In this document: piece after piece, positions 8,485 through 17,747 of the stretch
Numbering within the stretch: position 1 is the first letter of the stretch
How the letters are laid out: every line of letters begins with the position of its first letter
Source of the DNA: JSC-12 sp033764965
GTDB taxonomy: Bacteria; Cyanobacteriota; Cyanobacteriia; Leptolyngbyales; Leptolyngbyaceae
Direction: 5' to 3'
DNA length: 64,000 bases
NCBI GenBank assembly: GCA_033764965.1
Contig: JANRIN010000031.1
Location: 5,677-69,676, forward strand
Made by a program: the position numbers and the translations under genes
Notes under the pieces: generated by a model
Told to the model about the DNA's origin: nothing
Seen by the model: the letters and a program-made list of their open reading frames with translations, nothing else
Databases searched by the model: none

Positions 8485-10734
8485 ATGAACAAAATGCGAC
8501 TATCTCCTTTTCTGATGGCGCTGTTTACCGCGTCTGCTACGTTTGGTATTTCAAACTCTGTCTCCGGACAAACGACTGACATTCCTCAGGAGGCGATCGC
8601 ACCAACCGCTTCACCATCAGCCACCCTGTCCCCCACAGACTTACTACAGGTGTCCCCTATTTTTGCTCAATCGACTCCGGGACAAGAGACCCCCGATCGA
8701 ATTCGAGTCAATCCCCTTTCTCCAGGAACTCCCCAACCAACAACCCCCAGCTCGCCCGCTCCAACGCCAGAAGCATCTCCCACTCCTGCGCCGGGAACAG
8801 AGGCAACCCCAGCAACCCCAGCAACCCCCGCAACCCCTCCCCCCCCCACAGCAGCAGAACCCCGTGTACTCGTGGCAGAAGTCTTAGTGACGGGAGTCGA
8901 AGGAGAATATCAAGACGAGGTTTACAACGCGATTCAAACCCGTCCTGGTAGAACCACTACACGCTCTCAACTCCAGCAGGACATTAATGCAATTTTCGCT
9001 ACGGGCTTCTTCTCAAACGTTCGGGCAGTTCCTGAAGATACGCCTCTAGGGGTAAGAGTCACTTTTGAAGTTGTGCTCAACCCAGTGTTGCAAGCAGTGC
9101 AGGTGGAAGGCAATCGCGTGCTGCCGCAACAGGTGGTGACAGACACATTTCAGGAGCAGTACGGCAGGGTTCTAAACCTCAACGCCTTGCAGGAAGGTAT
9201 CAAGCGGCTCAACAAGTGGTATCAGGACAACGGCTATGTGCTGGGGCAAGTCCTGGATTCTCCAGCCGTATCCCCCAGTGGGGTGGTCACGCTTCAGGTG
9301 GCAGAGGGCGAGGTTGCAGGCTTACGAGTGCGCTACCTCAACAAAGAAGGGAATGAGTGTATTCGGAACGATAAGGGCGGGTTCACGCTAGTTGATCCAG
9401 AATCGAAACAACCCATTTTGGATAAAAATGGCAATCCTACAGGATGCCGCAACCGCACTCGCGAATTTATTGTGACACGAGAATTTGCTACGAAGCCTGG
9501 AGATATTTTTAATCGAGCCGCGGTTGAGCAAGATATTCAGCGGGTATTTGGCTTGGGCATCTTTGATGATGTTCGCCTTGCCCTGGAACCCAGTCCCGAT
9601 GATCCCCGGAAGGTGGTGATCGTACCCACGATCGTTGAAAAGAATACGGGGTCAATTTTCGCCAGCGCCGGGGTTAGTTCCGCCAGCGGTTTGTTTGGGT
9701 CGGTCGGTTATCAGCAGCAAAACCTGGGAGGCAACAACCAGCGCCTGTCCGCTGAGGTTCAAATCGGTCAACGGGAGTTGTTGTTTGACCTGGGCTTTAC
9801 CGATCCCTGGATTGGAGGCGACCCATTCCGCACGTCCTATACAGTCAATTTATTCCGCCGCCGAACAATTTCCTTAATCTTTGACGGCGGCGACCCAGAC
9901 ATTGACTTGCCCAATGGGGATACGCCTCGAATTCTAAGAACTGGGGGCTTTATTAGCTTCACTCGTCCCTTGAATGGCAATCCTTACCGTAGAGCAGAAT
10001 GGACGGCTTCCTTAGGATTGCAATACCAGCGGGTGTCGATTCGAGATCGAGACGGTGAACTTAGCCCTCTGGATCAACTCGGCAATGATCTGAGCTTTAG
10101 TGGGAGTGGGCGAGATGATTTGCTCTCCTTGCAATTTGGGATTGTTCAAGATCGACGCAACGACAATCTGCGACCCACTCAGGGCAGTTTCTTGCGGTTG
10201 GGGAGCGAACAATTTATCCCGATCGGATCGGGCAGCATCTTAGGTAATCGTCTCCGGGGCAGCTACAGTTACTACATCCCCACCCAACTGCTCCGGTTGT
10301 CTACTGGCTGTCGAGGCACAAACCCCAGACCCGCCGACTGTCCTCAAACCTTTGCCTTCAACGTGCAAGGCGGGGCATTCCTGGGAGATCTGCCGCCCTA
10401 CGAAGCCTTCTCTCTGGGGGGGGCGAACTCGGTTCGGGGTTACGATGAAGGCGATCTGGGGGCAACTCGCTATTTCATCCAGGGCACGGTTGAATATCGT
10501 TTCCCTATTTTCTCGATCTTCTCCGGTGCGCTGTTTGTTGACGGAGCCTACGGCTTTGGTTCTCAAGGCTTAGTACCTGGCAACCCTGGGGGAATTCGGA
10601 ATAAGCCAGGGCAAGGATTTGGCTATGGGGTTGGGGTGCGAGTGCAATCGCCGCTGGGACCGATTCGGGTGGACTTTGGTGTGAACGACCAGGGAGATAC
10701 CCAGGTTAACTTTGGGATTGGGGAGCGATTCTAA
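8485..10734 (+). CDS. bamA: Outer membrane protein assembly factor, Omp85/BamA family
   Basis: Outer-membrane beta-barrel that folds and inserts other outer-membrane proteins. About 749 aa: signal peptide (MNKMRLSPFLMALFTASATFG...), a proline/threonine-rich linker about residues 70-130, three POTRA-type repeats (first begins VLVAEVLVTGVEGEYQDEV), then a C-terminal 16-strand-type barrel with the VRGYDEGDLGA loop motif and a final strand ending in GIGERF. Cyanobacterial Omp85 proteins have three POTRAs. ATG 8485 is preferred over the TTG at 8461 because the signal peptide begins there. Its TAA overlaps the lpxC ATG by one base, so translation is coupled. An 8-C homopolymer lies in the proline-rich coding stretch. 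Confidence 0.93.
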   Translation: MNKMRLSPFLMALFTASATFGISNSVSGQTTDIPQEAIAPTASPSATLSPTDLLQVSPIFAQSTPGQETPDRIRVNPLSPGTPQPTTPSSPAPTPEASPTPAPGTEATPATPATPATPPPPTAAEPRVLVAEVLVTGVEGEYQDEVYNAIQTRPGRTTTRSQLQQDINAIFATGFFSNVRAVPEDTPLGVRVTFEVVLNPVLQAVQVEGNRVLPQQVVTDTFQEQYGRVLNLNALQEGIKRLNKWYQDNGYVLGQVLDSPAVSPSGVVTLQVAEGEVAGLRVRYLNKEGNECIRNDKGGFTLVDPESKQPILDKNGNPTGCRNRTREFIVTREFATKPGDIFNRAAVEQDIQRVFGLGIFDDVRLALEPSPDDPRKVVIVPTIVEKNTGSIFASAGVSSASGLFGSVGYQQQNLGGNNQRLSAEVQIGQRELLFDLGFTDPWIGGDPFRTSYTVNLFRRRTISLIFDGGDPDIDLPNGDTPRILRTGGFISFTRPLNGNPYRRAEWTASLGLQYQRVSIRDRDGELSPLDQLGNDLSFSGSGRDDLLSLQFGIVQDRRNDNLRPTQGSFLRLGSEQFIPIGSGSILGNRLRGSYSYYIPTQLLRLSTGCRGTNPRPADCPQTFAFNVQGGAFLGDLPPYEAFSLGGANSVRGYDEGDLGATRYFIQGTVEYRFPIFSIFSGALFVDGAYGFGSQGLVPGNPGGIRNKPGQGFGYGVGVRVQSPLGPIRVDFGVNDQGDTQVNFGIGERF

Positions 10735-11624
10735 TGGAGGTTCTGGAACACTCTGTTCAGCATCTATCTGCTCCAGGTTCGGCACAGCAAACCCTGAGAG
10801 GAGAATTCACCTGCGCTGGAGTGGGCTTGCATACGGGTTCTGCTGTCCAGGTGCGAGTTTTGCCTGCTGAGGTTGGAGCGGGACGTTATTTTGTGCGGAC
10901 TGACCTATCTGAAGCCGCAATCATTCCGGCTCAGGTTGCTCAGGTGAGCCAGACCATGCTCTCAACGGAATTGAGTCAGGGAGAGGCGCGAGTTCGGACG
11001 GTGGAGCATCTGTTAGCAGCGCTATTCGGCATGGGAGTAGACAATGCTCGGATTGAACTGGATGCTCCGGAGGCTCCCTTACTAGACGGTTCTGCGAAAG
11101 AGTGGGCGGCAGCGATCGCGCAAGTTGGAGTCGTGCCGCAATCCGCTCTCCGCTCTAACTGGACCTTGGCGGAACCGATCTGGATTCGAGAGGGGGATAT
11201 GTTCGTCGCAGCCCTACCCGCTCCAGAGTTGCGCTTTACTTACGGAATTGATTTTGCTTTACCCGCGATCGGCAACCAGTGGCACAGTTGGGCACCCAGC
11301 CAGGAGCCGTTTGCAGTGGCGATCGCGCCAGCCCGTACATTTGGCTTGGCAGACCAAATTGAGTATTTAAGAGCACAAGGGTTGATTAAGGGTGGTAGTT
11401 TAGATAACGCACTGGTTTGTGGATCGGAGGGATGGCTAAACCCACCGCTAAGGTTTGCAAATGAGCCTGCCCGTCATAAACTTTTAGATTTAGTTGGAGA
11501 TTTAAGTTTAGTGGGCACCCTGCCAACGGCTCACTTCCTGGCATACAAAGCCAGCCATACCATGCACACTCAACTGGCGCGATCGCTCAGTGCATTGCGA
11601 GGTGCCCTGCCCATAAATCCCTAA
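10734..11624 (+). CDS. lpxC: UDP-3-O-acyl-N-acetylglucosamine deacetylase
   Basis: Zinc deacetylase for the first committed step of lipid A synthesis. The conserved CAGVGLHTG near the N-terminus, the zinc-binding EHLLAAL (His about 92), APLLDGSA and RHKLLDLVGDLSL (second zinc site) and the late catalytic His region are all present; 296 aa is normal. The ATG overlaps the stop of the Omp85 gene (TAATG). With fabZ, lpxA and lpxB it forms a standard lipid A operon. Confidence 0.95.
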   Translation: MEVLEHSVQHLSAPGSAQQTLRGEFTCAGVGLHTGSAVQVRVLPAEVGAGRYFVRTDLSEAAIIPAQVAQVSQTMLSTELSQGEARVRTVEHLLAALFGMGVDNARIELDAPEAPLLDGSAKEWAAAIAQVGVVPQSALRSNWTLAEPIWIREGDMFVAALPAPELRFTYGIDFALPAIGNQWHSWAPSQEPFAVAIAPARTFGLADQIEYLRAQGLIKGGSLDNALVCGSEGWLNPPLRFANEPARHKLLDLVGDLSLVGTLPTAHFLAYKASHTMHTQLARSLSALRGALPINP

Positions 11625-11703
11625 TGGTTCAAGCTGTTGACCAACAGCCCCCCGATTCGTTCTATTGTTTGCCTTACCTGTCGTCCTTCGTTACCCCTTG
11701 CTC

Positions 11704-12249
11704 ATGTCCATTCTCACTGATGCCAACACTGCCGATGCCCAGCCTAGCCATGTGAACCTTCCTGATCGCCACGAAGCTGGGGATTCAGCCGTCAGTTCTC
11801 CTGCAACCACCGATAAAGCAGTCCTCACGGTCGAGGAAATTCAAAAACTGCTACCCCACCGCTACCCCTTTGCATTGGTCGATCGCATCATCGACTACGT
11901 TCCCGGTAAAAAAGCGGTTGGCATTAAAAATGTCACCTTCAACGAACCTCACTTTCAAGGGCATTTTCCGGATCGTCCTATCATGCCGGGAGTCTTGATT
12001 ATTGAAGCGATGGCGCAGGTAGGAGGGATTGTCCTGACGCAAATGGCAGATCTCAATGGTGGACTGTTTATGTTTGCAGGCATTGATGGGGTGCGGTTTC
12101 GTCGCCCAGTGGTGCCAGGGGATCAGCTAATCATGACGGTGGAACTTCTGAGCGTCAAACGCCGTCGGTTTGGCAAGATGCAAGGACGGGCTGAAGTGGA
12201 TGGACACCTCGCGGCGGAAGGCGAGTTTATGTTTTCGCTTGTAGACTAA
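11704..12249 (+). CDS. fabZ: 3-hydroxyacyl-[acyl-carrier-protein] dehydratase FabZ
   Basis: Hot-dog fold dehydratase of fatty acid synthesis that also sets the supply of 3-hydroxyacyl-ACP for lipid A. The catalytic signature is intact: LLPHRYPFALVDRI, GHFPDRPIMPGVL (active His) and IIEAMAQVGG (active Glu). The N-terminus has about 40 extra polar residues before the core. ATG 11704 (181 aa) is preferred to a TTG at 11665. It lies between lpxC and lpxA on the same strand. Confidence 0.93.
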   Translation: MSILTDANTADAQPSHVNLPDRHEAGDSAVSSPATTDKAVLTVEEIQKLLPHRYPFALVDRIIDYVPGKKAVGIKNVTFNEPHFQGHFPDRPIMPGVLIIEAMAQVGGIVLTQMADLNGGLFMFAGIDGVRFRRPVVPGDQLIMTVELLSVKRRRFGKMQGRAEVDGHLAAEGEFMFSLVD

Positions 12250-12338
12250 CGAAGTTTGAGTCTTGATTTCTGAGTTTTGAGAAATAAACTCATCGCTCGC
12301 AGCAACTCATCACTCATAACTCATCACTCACAACCCCT
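12250..12338. repeat. Short intergenic tandem repeats
   Basis: The fabZ-lpxA gap holds imperfect repeats of AACTCATCACTCAT/C (about 12302-12333). No gene or terminator is apparent, so read-through into lpxA is likely. Confidence 0.5.
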
Positions 12339-13166
12339 ATGGCAACCCTAATTCATCCAACTGCTGTCATTCATCCTGGTGCAGAACTACATCCCACTGT
12401 TGAGGTTAGACCCTATGCCGTGATTGGGGAAAAGGTCAAAGTCGGGCCAGAAACTATCGTTGGGGCGCATGTGGTGCTGGATGGTTGGACGGAGATTGGA
12501 GCACGCAACCAAATTTTTCCGGGAGCCGCGATCGGGTTAGCCTCTCAGGACAAGAAGTACGACGGTACGGATAGCCTGGTCAAAATTGGTGATGATAACC
12601 GCATCCGAGAATTTGTCACGATCAACTGTGCCACCTATTCGGATGAAGTAACGTTGATTGGCGATCGCAACTTGATCATGGCATACACTCACATCGCCCA
12701 TAACTGCGTGATTGAAGATCAGGTGATTATCACCAACGCCGTTTCTCTAGGTGGGCACGTTCACATCGAATCGCAAGCCAGAGTTGGCGGTATGTGTGGC
12801 ATTCATCAGGGCGTTCACATTGGGCGGTTGGCGATGGTGGGTGGCATGAGCCGTATTACCCGTGATGTCCCACCCTATATGCTGGTAGAGGGCAATGGGG
12901 CAAGAGTTCGATCGCTCAATCGAGTCGGGTTGGAACGGGCAGGCATCGTTACCCTAAATGACGGGCAGGTATTTCAAAGTTTGAAAAAGGCGTTTCGCCT
13001 GCTGTACCGCTCTGGATTGTCGTTGCCAGAAGCTCTAGAAAAGTTAGAAATTTTGCTCGACGACGAACATTTGCAACACTTACACCACTTTTTGCAACTG
13101 TCTCAACAACCCGGACGACGCGGACCAACACCAGGATCAAAATCAGGGGATGACGAGGATGAGTGA
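12339..13166 (+). CDS. lpxA: Acyl-ACP--UDP-N-acetylglucosamine O-acyltransferase
   Basis: First enzyme of lipid A synthesis, transferring a 3-hydroxyacyl chain to UDP-GlcNAc. The N-terminal two thirds show left-handed beta-helix hexapeptide repeats (IHPTAVIHPGAELHPTVEV..., VKVGPETIVGAHVVL) with the catalytic-His segment AYTHIAHNCVI; the helical C-terminal domain follows (LEKLEILLDDEHLQHL). 275 aa is slightly long because of a polar tail. Its stop overlaps the start of lpxB. Confidence 0.95.
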   Translation: MATLIHPTAVIHPGAELHPTVEVRPYAVIGEKVKVGPETIVGAHVVLDGWTEIGARNQIFPGAAIGLASQDKKYDGTDSLVKIGDDNRIREFVTINCATYSDEVTLIGDRNLIMAYTHIAHNCVIEDQVIITNAVSLGGHVHIESQARVGGMCGIHQGVHIGRLAMVGGMSRITRDVPPYMLVEGNGARVRSLNRVGLERAGIVTLNDGQVFQSLKKAFRLLYRSGLSLPEALEKLEILLDDEHLQHLHHFLQLSQQPGRRGPTPGSKSGDDEDE

Positions 13167-14421
13167 CACGGTTGCCGCAAACCACCAGCGCCCTTATCGC
13201 ATTTTCATCAGTACAGGTGAGGTCTCTGGAGATTTGCAAGGGGCACTCCTGATTGAATCACTCAAACAGCAAGCGCAGGATCGTGGCATCGAGCTTGAGA
13301 TTACAGGGCTGGGGGGCGATCGTATGGCAAATGCGGGAGCAACGCTGCTGGCGCATACCAGCGAAATTGGCTCAATGGGAATTTTGGAGTCTTTGCCCTT
13401 CGTCTTTCCAACGCTGCGAATCCAAAATCGAGCAAAAGCTTACTTGAAGCAACACCCGCCAGATGTAGTGGTGTTAATCGACTATATGGGACCCAATCTG
13501 GCGTTTTGCGATTATTTCTTGCACCAACCCCTTTCACCTCCAGTAGTGTACTACATCAGTCCGCAAGAATGGGTCTGGGGAGATCAATGGCAGTGGGGCG
13601 TGAAGCTGTTTCGGTCTGACCTGATCGTTGAAGCAACTGAACGAGTTTTGGCAATTTTTCCAGCAGAAGCGAAGTATATGGAACAAAAGGGTGCCCAGGT
13701 GAGTTGGGTAGGACATCCTTTGGTCGATCGGATGCAAACCGTTCCTGGTCGGGAGAGCAGTCGAGCAGCCCTGAATTTATTGCCCGATCAACCTGTACTT
13801 ACATTGCTACCCGCATCCCGCCAACAGGAGATTAAGTACCTGTTGCCAGTCATTTGTCGAGCGGCACAGTTGATCCAAGCAAAACTGCCTCAAGTGCAAT
13901 TCTTGATCCCGTTGGCGCTGGAAAAATACCGTCAGCCGATCGAGCAGGCGATCGCGCAATACGGGTTACAGGCAACGATTCTGGCGGATCAGGCTAGCAC
14001 CCAGACCAACAATCCAGCCCAATCGGTGACACTCCAGGCGATCGCCGCGGCAGATCTGGCAATTACCAAATCTGGTACGGTTAATCTAGAAATTGCCTTG
14101 CTGAATACGCCGCAAGTGGTGCTGTATAAGGTGAATAAGCTCACCGCCTGGATTCTCCAGCACATTCTCAAAATTTGGATTCCTTTCATGTCTCCGCCGA
14201 ACCTGGTGATGATGCGAGCGATCGTGCCAGAGTTCATGCAAGATCAGGCAACTCCAGAAAATCTGGCTCAGGAAGCCCTGGAGATTTTGCTGAATCCAGA
14301 CCGTCGGCATACAATTCAGGCAGATTACCAGGCAATGCGGCAGGCATTAGGAGAACCAGGAGTCTGCGATCGGGCAGCAACGGAGATCTTCAAGCTCTTA
14401 CCAACTCAGTCACCCTCTTGA
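13159..14421 (+). CDS. lpxB: Lipid-A-disaccharide synthase
   Basis: GT19 glycosyltransferase joining UDP-2,3-diacylglucosamine and lipid X. Hallmarks: FISTGEVSGDLQGALL at the N-terminus, YYISPQEWVWG, VGHPLVDRM, LLPASRQQEIKYLLP, and TKSGTVNLEIALLNTPQVV near the C-terminus. I chose ATG 13159 because an AGGGG at 13145-13149 is nine bases upstream of it; the ATG at 13150 has no spacing. Either start overlaps lpxA and gives about 420 aa. It ends the lipid A block. Confidence 0.94.
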   Translation: MSDTVAANHQRPYRIFISTGEVSGDLQGALLIESLKQQAQDRGIELEITGLGGDRMANAGATLLAHTSEIGSMGILESLPFVFPTLRIQNRAKAYLKQHPPDVVVLIDYMGPNLAFCDYFLHQPLSPPVVYYISPQEWVWGDQWQWGVKLFRSDLIVEATERVLAIFPAEAKYMEQKGAQVSWVGHPLVDRMQTVPGRESSRAALNLLPDQPVLTLLPASRQQEIKYLLPVICRAAQLIQAKLPQVQFLIPLALEKYRQPIEQAIAQYGLQATILADQASTQTNNPAQSVTLQAIAAADLAITKSGTVNLEIALLNTPQVVLYKVNKLTAWILQHILKIWIPFMSPPNLVMMRAIVPEFMQDQATPENLAQEALEILLNPDRRHTIQADYQAMRQALGEPGVCDRAATEIFKLLPTQSPS

Positions 14422-14533
14422 TACTCAGAGAACTTCAGAAAAAAACGAATTTTACATTTGTTCTTTTTGCTGCTGACTTTTTCCCATTTCAAGGCAGAGT
14501 AAGAGATGAATCCCATTTGGAGTCGCTGCGGAC

Positions 14534-16162
14534 ATGATGCAAACTCCCATCTCCCCGATCGAAGTCATCGAATCTTTCCACAACCTACAGCATCAGTTAC
14601 GCGACCTGTGGCAATCGGTGGAGTCAGCGGACAATTTCGATCCGAGCGATGCCGATATCGTAGTTGTGCCGTCTCTCAGCCTGGATCAGCGGGAACTGCA
14701 AAAGATTGAAGGGTTCCATCATTACGAAGAACGGCTGTTATTTTCGCTGATTCGGCTACGGAACCCCCGCACTCGCATGGTCTATGTTACCTCGCAGCCA
14801 CTCCATCCCAGCGTGATTGATTACTATCTGCAACTGCTTCCTGGCATTCCCTTCTCCCATGCCCGCGATCGCCTGTTGCTGCTCTCAACCTACGACTCCT
14901 CCCTCAGTCCTTTGAGCCAAAAGATCCTCGATCGTCCGCGTCTGATGAAGCGTATTCGTCATGCTGTGCGCCCCGATCGTAGCTTCATGATCTGCTACAA
15001 CTCCACTGCCGCAGAACGAGACCTATCGATTAAAACAGGCATTCCGCTCTTTGCCCTTGATCCAGCCCTGCTTAACTGGGGCACCAAAGGGGGCAGTCGT
15101 CAAATTTTTGCGGAATCCGGCGTTCCCCATCCCGACGGCAGCGATTCGGTTTGGTCCATTAATGAGCTAGCTAATGCGGCGGCAGATTTATGGGAACGCC
15201 AACCCCAGATGAAACGCATGGTGGTCAAGCTGAACGAAGGCTTTTCGGGAGAAGGCAATGCCCTGCTGGATTTGCGAAATATTCAAGAAGTGACACCGGG
15301 AAACGCCTCTCACTCTGCCAGAGTGGATGCGCTAAAAGAACAGTTTGCCTGTATGCGGTTTGAAGCAAAAGGCGAAACCTGGCAAAACTTTGGTAGCCGT
15401 ATTTCTGAACTGGGCGCGATCGTGGAACTGTTTTTAGAAGGAGAAAAGCGATCGCCTAGCGTGCAAGGACGCATTGACCCGCTGGGTGAAGTCGAAATAA
15501 TTTCCACCCATGACCAGATTTTGGGCGGTCCCACCGGACAAATTTATCTGGGTTGTCGCTTTCCGGCGGACGAAGCCTACCGGTTACGCCTGCAAGAATT
15601 GGGCATGAAAATTGGACGCAATTTGGCAGAAAAAGGCGCGATCGAACGATTTGGAGTAGATTTTGTTGCCGTCCATCAACCCAACCAACCCGGCAAACCC
15701 GAATGGGACATCTACGCGATCGAGATCAACCTGCGGAAAGGCGGCACCACCCATCCCTTCATGACGCTCAAGTTTCTCACTAACGGACGCTATGACCTGA
15801 GCAGCGGTTTGTTTTACAGCCAGCAGGGACGCGCCAAATATTACATGGCAACGGACAACTTACAAAAAGACCAATATCGCGGCTTGCTGCCCAACGACTT
15901 GATGGATATCATCGCCAGTCATCAACTCCACTTCGACACGGGCACCGAAACAGGCACCGTCTTTCACCTCATGGGCTGTCTCTCCGAATTCGGCAAACTC
16001 GGACTCACCAGCATTGGCAACTCCCCCCAACAAGCCGAAGAAATCTACAACAAACTTGTGCGGGCGATGGACGAAGAAACACGACCCTTGCGGTCTTTGC
16101 CAAGTAGCACATTCCCCTCTGGGGCTTCTGGTTCCTCCATGTCTTGGAGTGGCAGGTATTAG
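14534..16162 (+). CDS. ATP-grasp carboxylate-amine ligase, PGM1-related
   Basis: A 542-residue protein whose C-terminal half has ATP-grasp features: MVVKLNEGFSGEGN (nucleotide-binding lysine and glycine-rich loop), AIVELFLEGEKRSPSVQGRI, and DIYAIEINLRKGGTTHPF (metal-binding Glu/Asn). The N-terminal half (VVVPSLSLDQRELQ..., YEERLLFSLIRLRNPRTRMVYVTS) resembles cyanobacterial proteins annotated as peptide-ligase-PGM1-related. Such enzymes join a carboxylate to an amine through an acyl phosphate; the substrates here are unknown. Two ATG codons in tandem (14534, 14537) start it. It follows lpxB by 112 bp on the same strand, so coupling to the lipid A block is possible but unproven. Confidence 0.72.
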   Translation: MMQTPISPIEVIESFHNLQHQLRDLWQSVESADNFDPSDADIVVVPSLSLDQRELQKIEGFHHYEERLLFSLIRLRNPRTRMVYVTSQPLHPSVIDYYLQLLPGIPFSHARDRLLLLSTYDSSLSPLSQKILDRPRLMKRIRHAVRPDRSFMICYNSTAAERDLSIKTGIPLFALDPALLNWGTKGGSRQIFAESGVPHPDGSDSVWSINELANAAADLWERQPQMKRMVVKLNEGFSGEGNALLDLRNIQEVTPGNASHSARVDALKEQFACMRFEAKGETWQNFGSRISELGAIVELFLEGEKRSPSVQGRIDPLGEVEIISTHDQILGGPTGQIYLGCRFPADEAYRLRLQELGMKIGRNLAEKGAIERFGVDFVAVHQPNQPGKPEWDIYAIEINLRKGGTTHPFMTLKFLTNGRYDLSSGLFYSQQGRAKYYMATDNLQKDQYRGLLPNDLMDIIASHQLHFDTGTETGTVFHLMGCLSEFGKLGLTSIGNSPQQAEEIYNKLVRAMDEETRPLRSLPSSTFPSGASGSSMSWSGRY

Positions 16163-16253
16163 AAGGTTAAACACTCTTCCCGCTCCGATAAGCCGCCGCC
16201 GCAGAAATGCTTGGTCAGATCAGGACGGCACACGTTGATTTTTACTGTGATTT

Positions 16254-17534
16254 TTACTGGGCAATCTTGGCACGGAAGCCAATGTCGCGACGAAAGTACA
16301 TATCGTCGAACTGGATGGAGTTGAGCGCAGTGTAAGCATTGGCGATCGCTCCATCCAAGCTTGCTCCAGTCGCAACCACATTCAGCACTCGTCCGCCATC
16401 TGTGACGATCGCCTGCCCTCGTTTTTGCGTCCCGGCATGAAACACGATCGCATCCTGGTTTTCTGCTTGCTCAATTCCAGTGATAGGTTTGCCTTTCTCA
16501 TAAGCGTCGGGATAGCCGCCTGCCGCCATTACCACGCAAGCTGCCGCGCCTGTTGTCCACTCTAGAGGCGGAAATGCTTCCAATCGTTGCTCGGCACACG
16601 CCAGTAACAGATCAGCGAGGGGTGTTTCCAGCAAGGGCAGCACCACTTGCGTTTCAGGATCGCCAAAGCGACAGTTAAATTCGATCACTTTCGGTTCATG
16701 GCTGGGAGTGATCATCAGTCCGGCGTACAGCACCCCCCGATAATCAATCTGGCGTTTGCGGAGCGTGGCGATCGCGGGTTCTAAAATTTCTTGCTGAATG
16801 CGCTCCATCATTTGGGGAGTGGCGATCGGGGCTGGAGCATAGGCACCCATGCCACCTGTATTTGCTCCCGTATCCCCCTCGCCAATGCGCTTATGATCCT
16901 GCGCTGGCAGCAAGGGACGAATCGTTAGCCCATCGGTTACTGCCAACACCGACACTTCCTGTCCGGTGAGGCATTCTTCGATCACAACCCGTTGCCCCGC
17001 TTCGCCAAACTTGCCGCCAAACGCATCGGCGATCGCGGCTTCGGCTTCGGCGATCGTCATTGCCACGGTTACGCCTTTTCCCGCTGCTAACCCATCGGCT
17101 TTGATGACGATCGGCGCGCCTTGCTTTTGCACATAGGCAAGGGCAGCATTGGCTTGAATAAACACAACCGCTTCAGCCGTGGGAATGTTTGCCTCGCGCA
17201 TCAGGTCTTTTGCCCAGGCTTTGCTGGCTTCAATTTGCGCTCCCAGGCGAGTGGGACCAAACACCGTTAAGCCCTGGCTTTGCAAATAATCCGTAACTCC
17301 AGCCGCAAGGGGCACTTCAGGTCCGACAACAACCAGATCTACGCCATTCACCAGTGCAAATCGAGCAATTCCTTCAAAATCCAGCACATTCATTGCCAGG
17401 TTCAGGCAACGGGGAGTAGATGCAGTGCCGCCATTCCCAGGAACGCAAATCACTTGCTGGACATTCGCAGACTGCAACAGTTTCCACGCGATCGCGTGTT
17501 CCCGACCGCCGTTTCCAATCACCAGAACCTTCAC
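16254..17534 (-). CDS. purD: Phosphoribosylamine--glycine ligase
   Basis: GAR synthetase, second step of purine synthesis, ATP-grasp fold. The N-terminal MKVLVIGNGGREHAIAWKL, APIVIKADGLAAGKGVTVA, EFNCRFGDPETQVVLPLL and a C-terminal segment with GTQKRGQ are all diagnostic; 426 aa is the usual length. ATG 17534 starts at the conserved N-terminus. It stands alone on the minus strand between two plus-strand genes. Confidence 0.97.
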   Translation of the reverse strand: MKVLVIGNGGREHAIAWKLLQSANVQQVICVPGNGGTASTPRCLNLAMNVLDFEGIARFALVNGVDLVVVGPEVPLAAGVTDYLQSQGLTVFGPTRLGAQIEASKAWAKDLMREANIPTAEAVVFIQANAALAYVQKQGAPIVIKADGLAAGKGVTVAMTIAEAEAAIADAFGGKFGEAGQRVVIEECLTGQEVSVLAVTDGLTIRPLLPAQDHKRIGEGDTGANTGGMGAYAPAPIATPQMMERIQQEILEPAIATLRKRQIDYRGVLYAGLMITPSHEPKVIEFNCRFGDPETQVVLPLLETPLADLLLACAEQRLEAFPPLEWTTGAAACVVMAAGGYPDAYEKGKPITGIEQAENQDAIVFHAGTQKRGQAIVTDGGRVLNVVATGASLDGAIANAYTALNSIQFDDMYFRRDIGFRAKIAQ

Positions 17535-17747
17535 GTTGCCCTATCCTTTACTGAACGCTTCAGCGCCATCGCTGTTAGTTGAACGCATCCAAAATTATGT
17601 CACGCTCCTGCTCAAATTTTGAAAAGCGCTACAAGAAATAGGTATAAGGGTAGAGGAACAGTTTCCGCAGGCAACCGTCTTGGACGGGGAATAGCTCTGG
17701 CTGGAATGGTGCATAGTGAATCTTGATGTGAGGCAGGAGACGTGGTG

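Noticed and set aside
8543..8887. Gln/Pro-rich alternative frame inside the Omp85 gene
   Set aside because: Shadow of the repetitive proline-rich coding sequence; the Omp85 frame has signal peptide, POTRAs and barrel.
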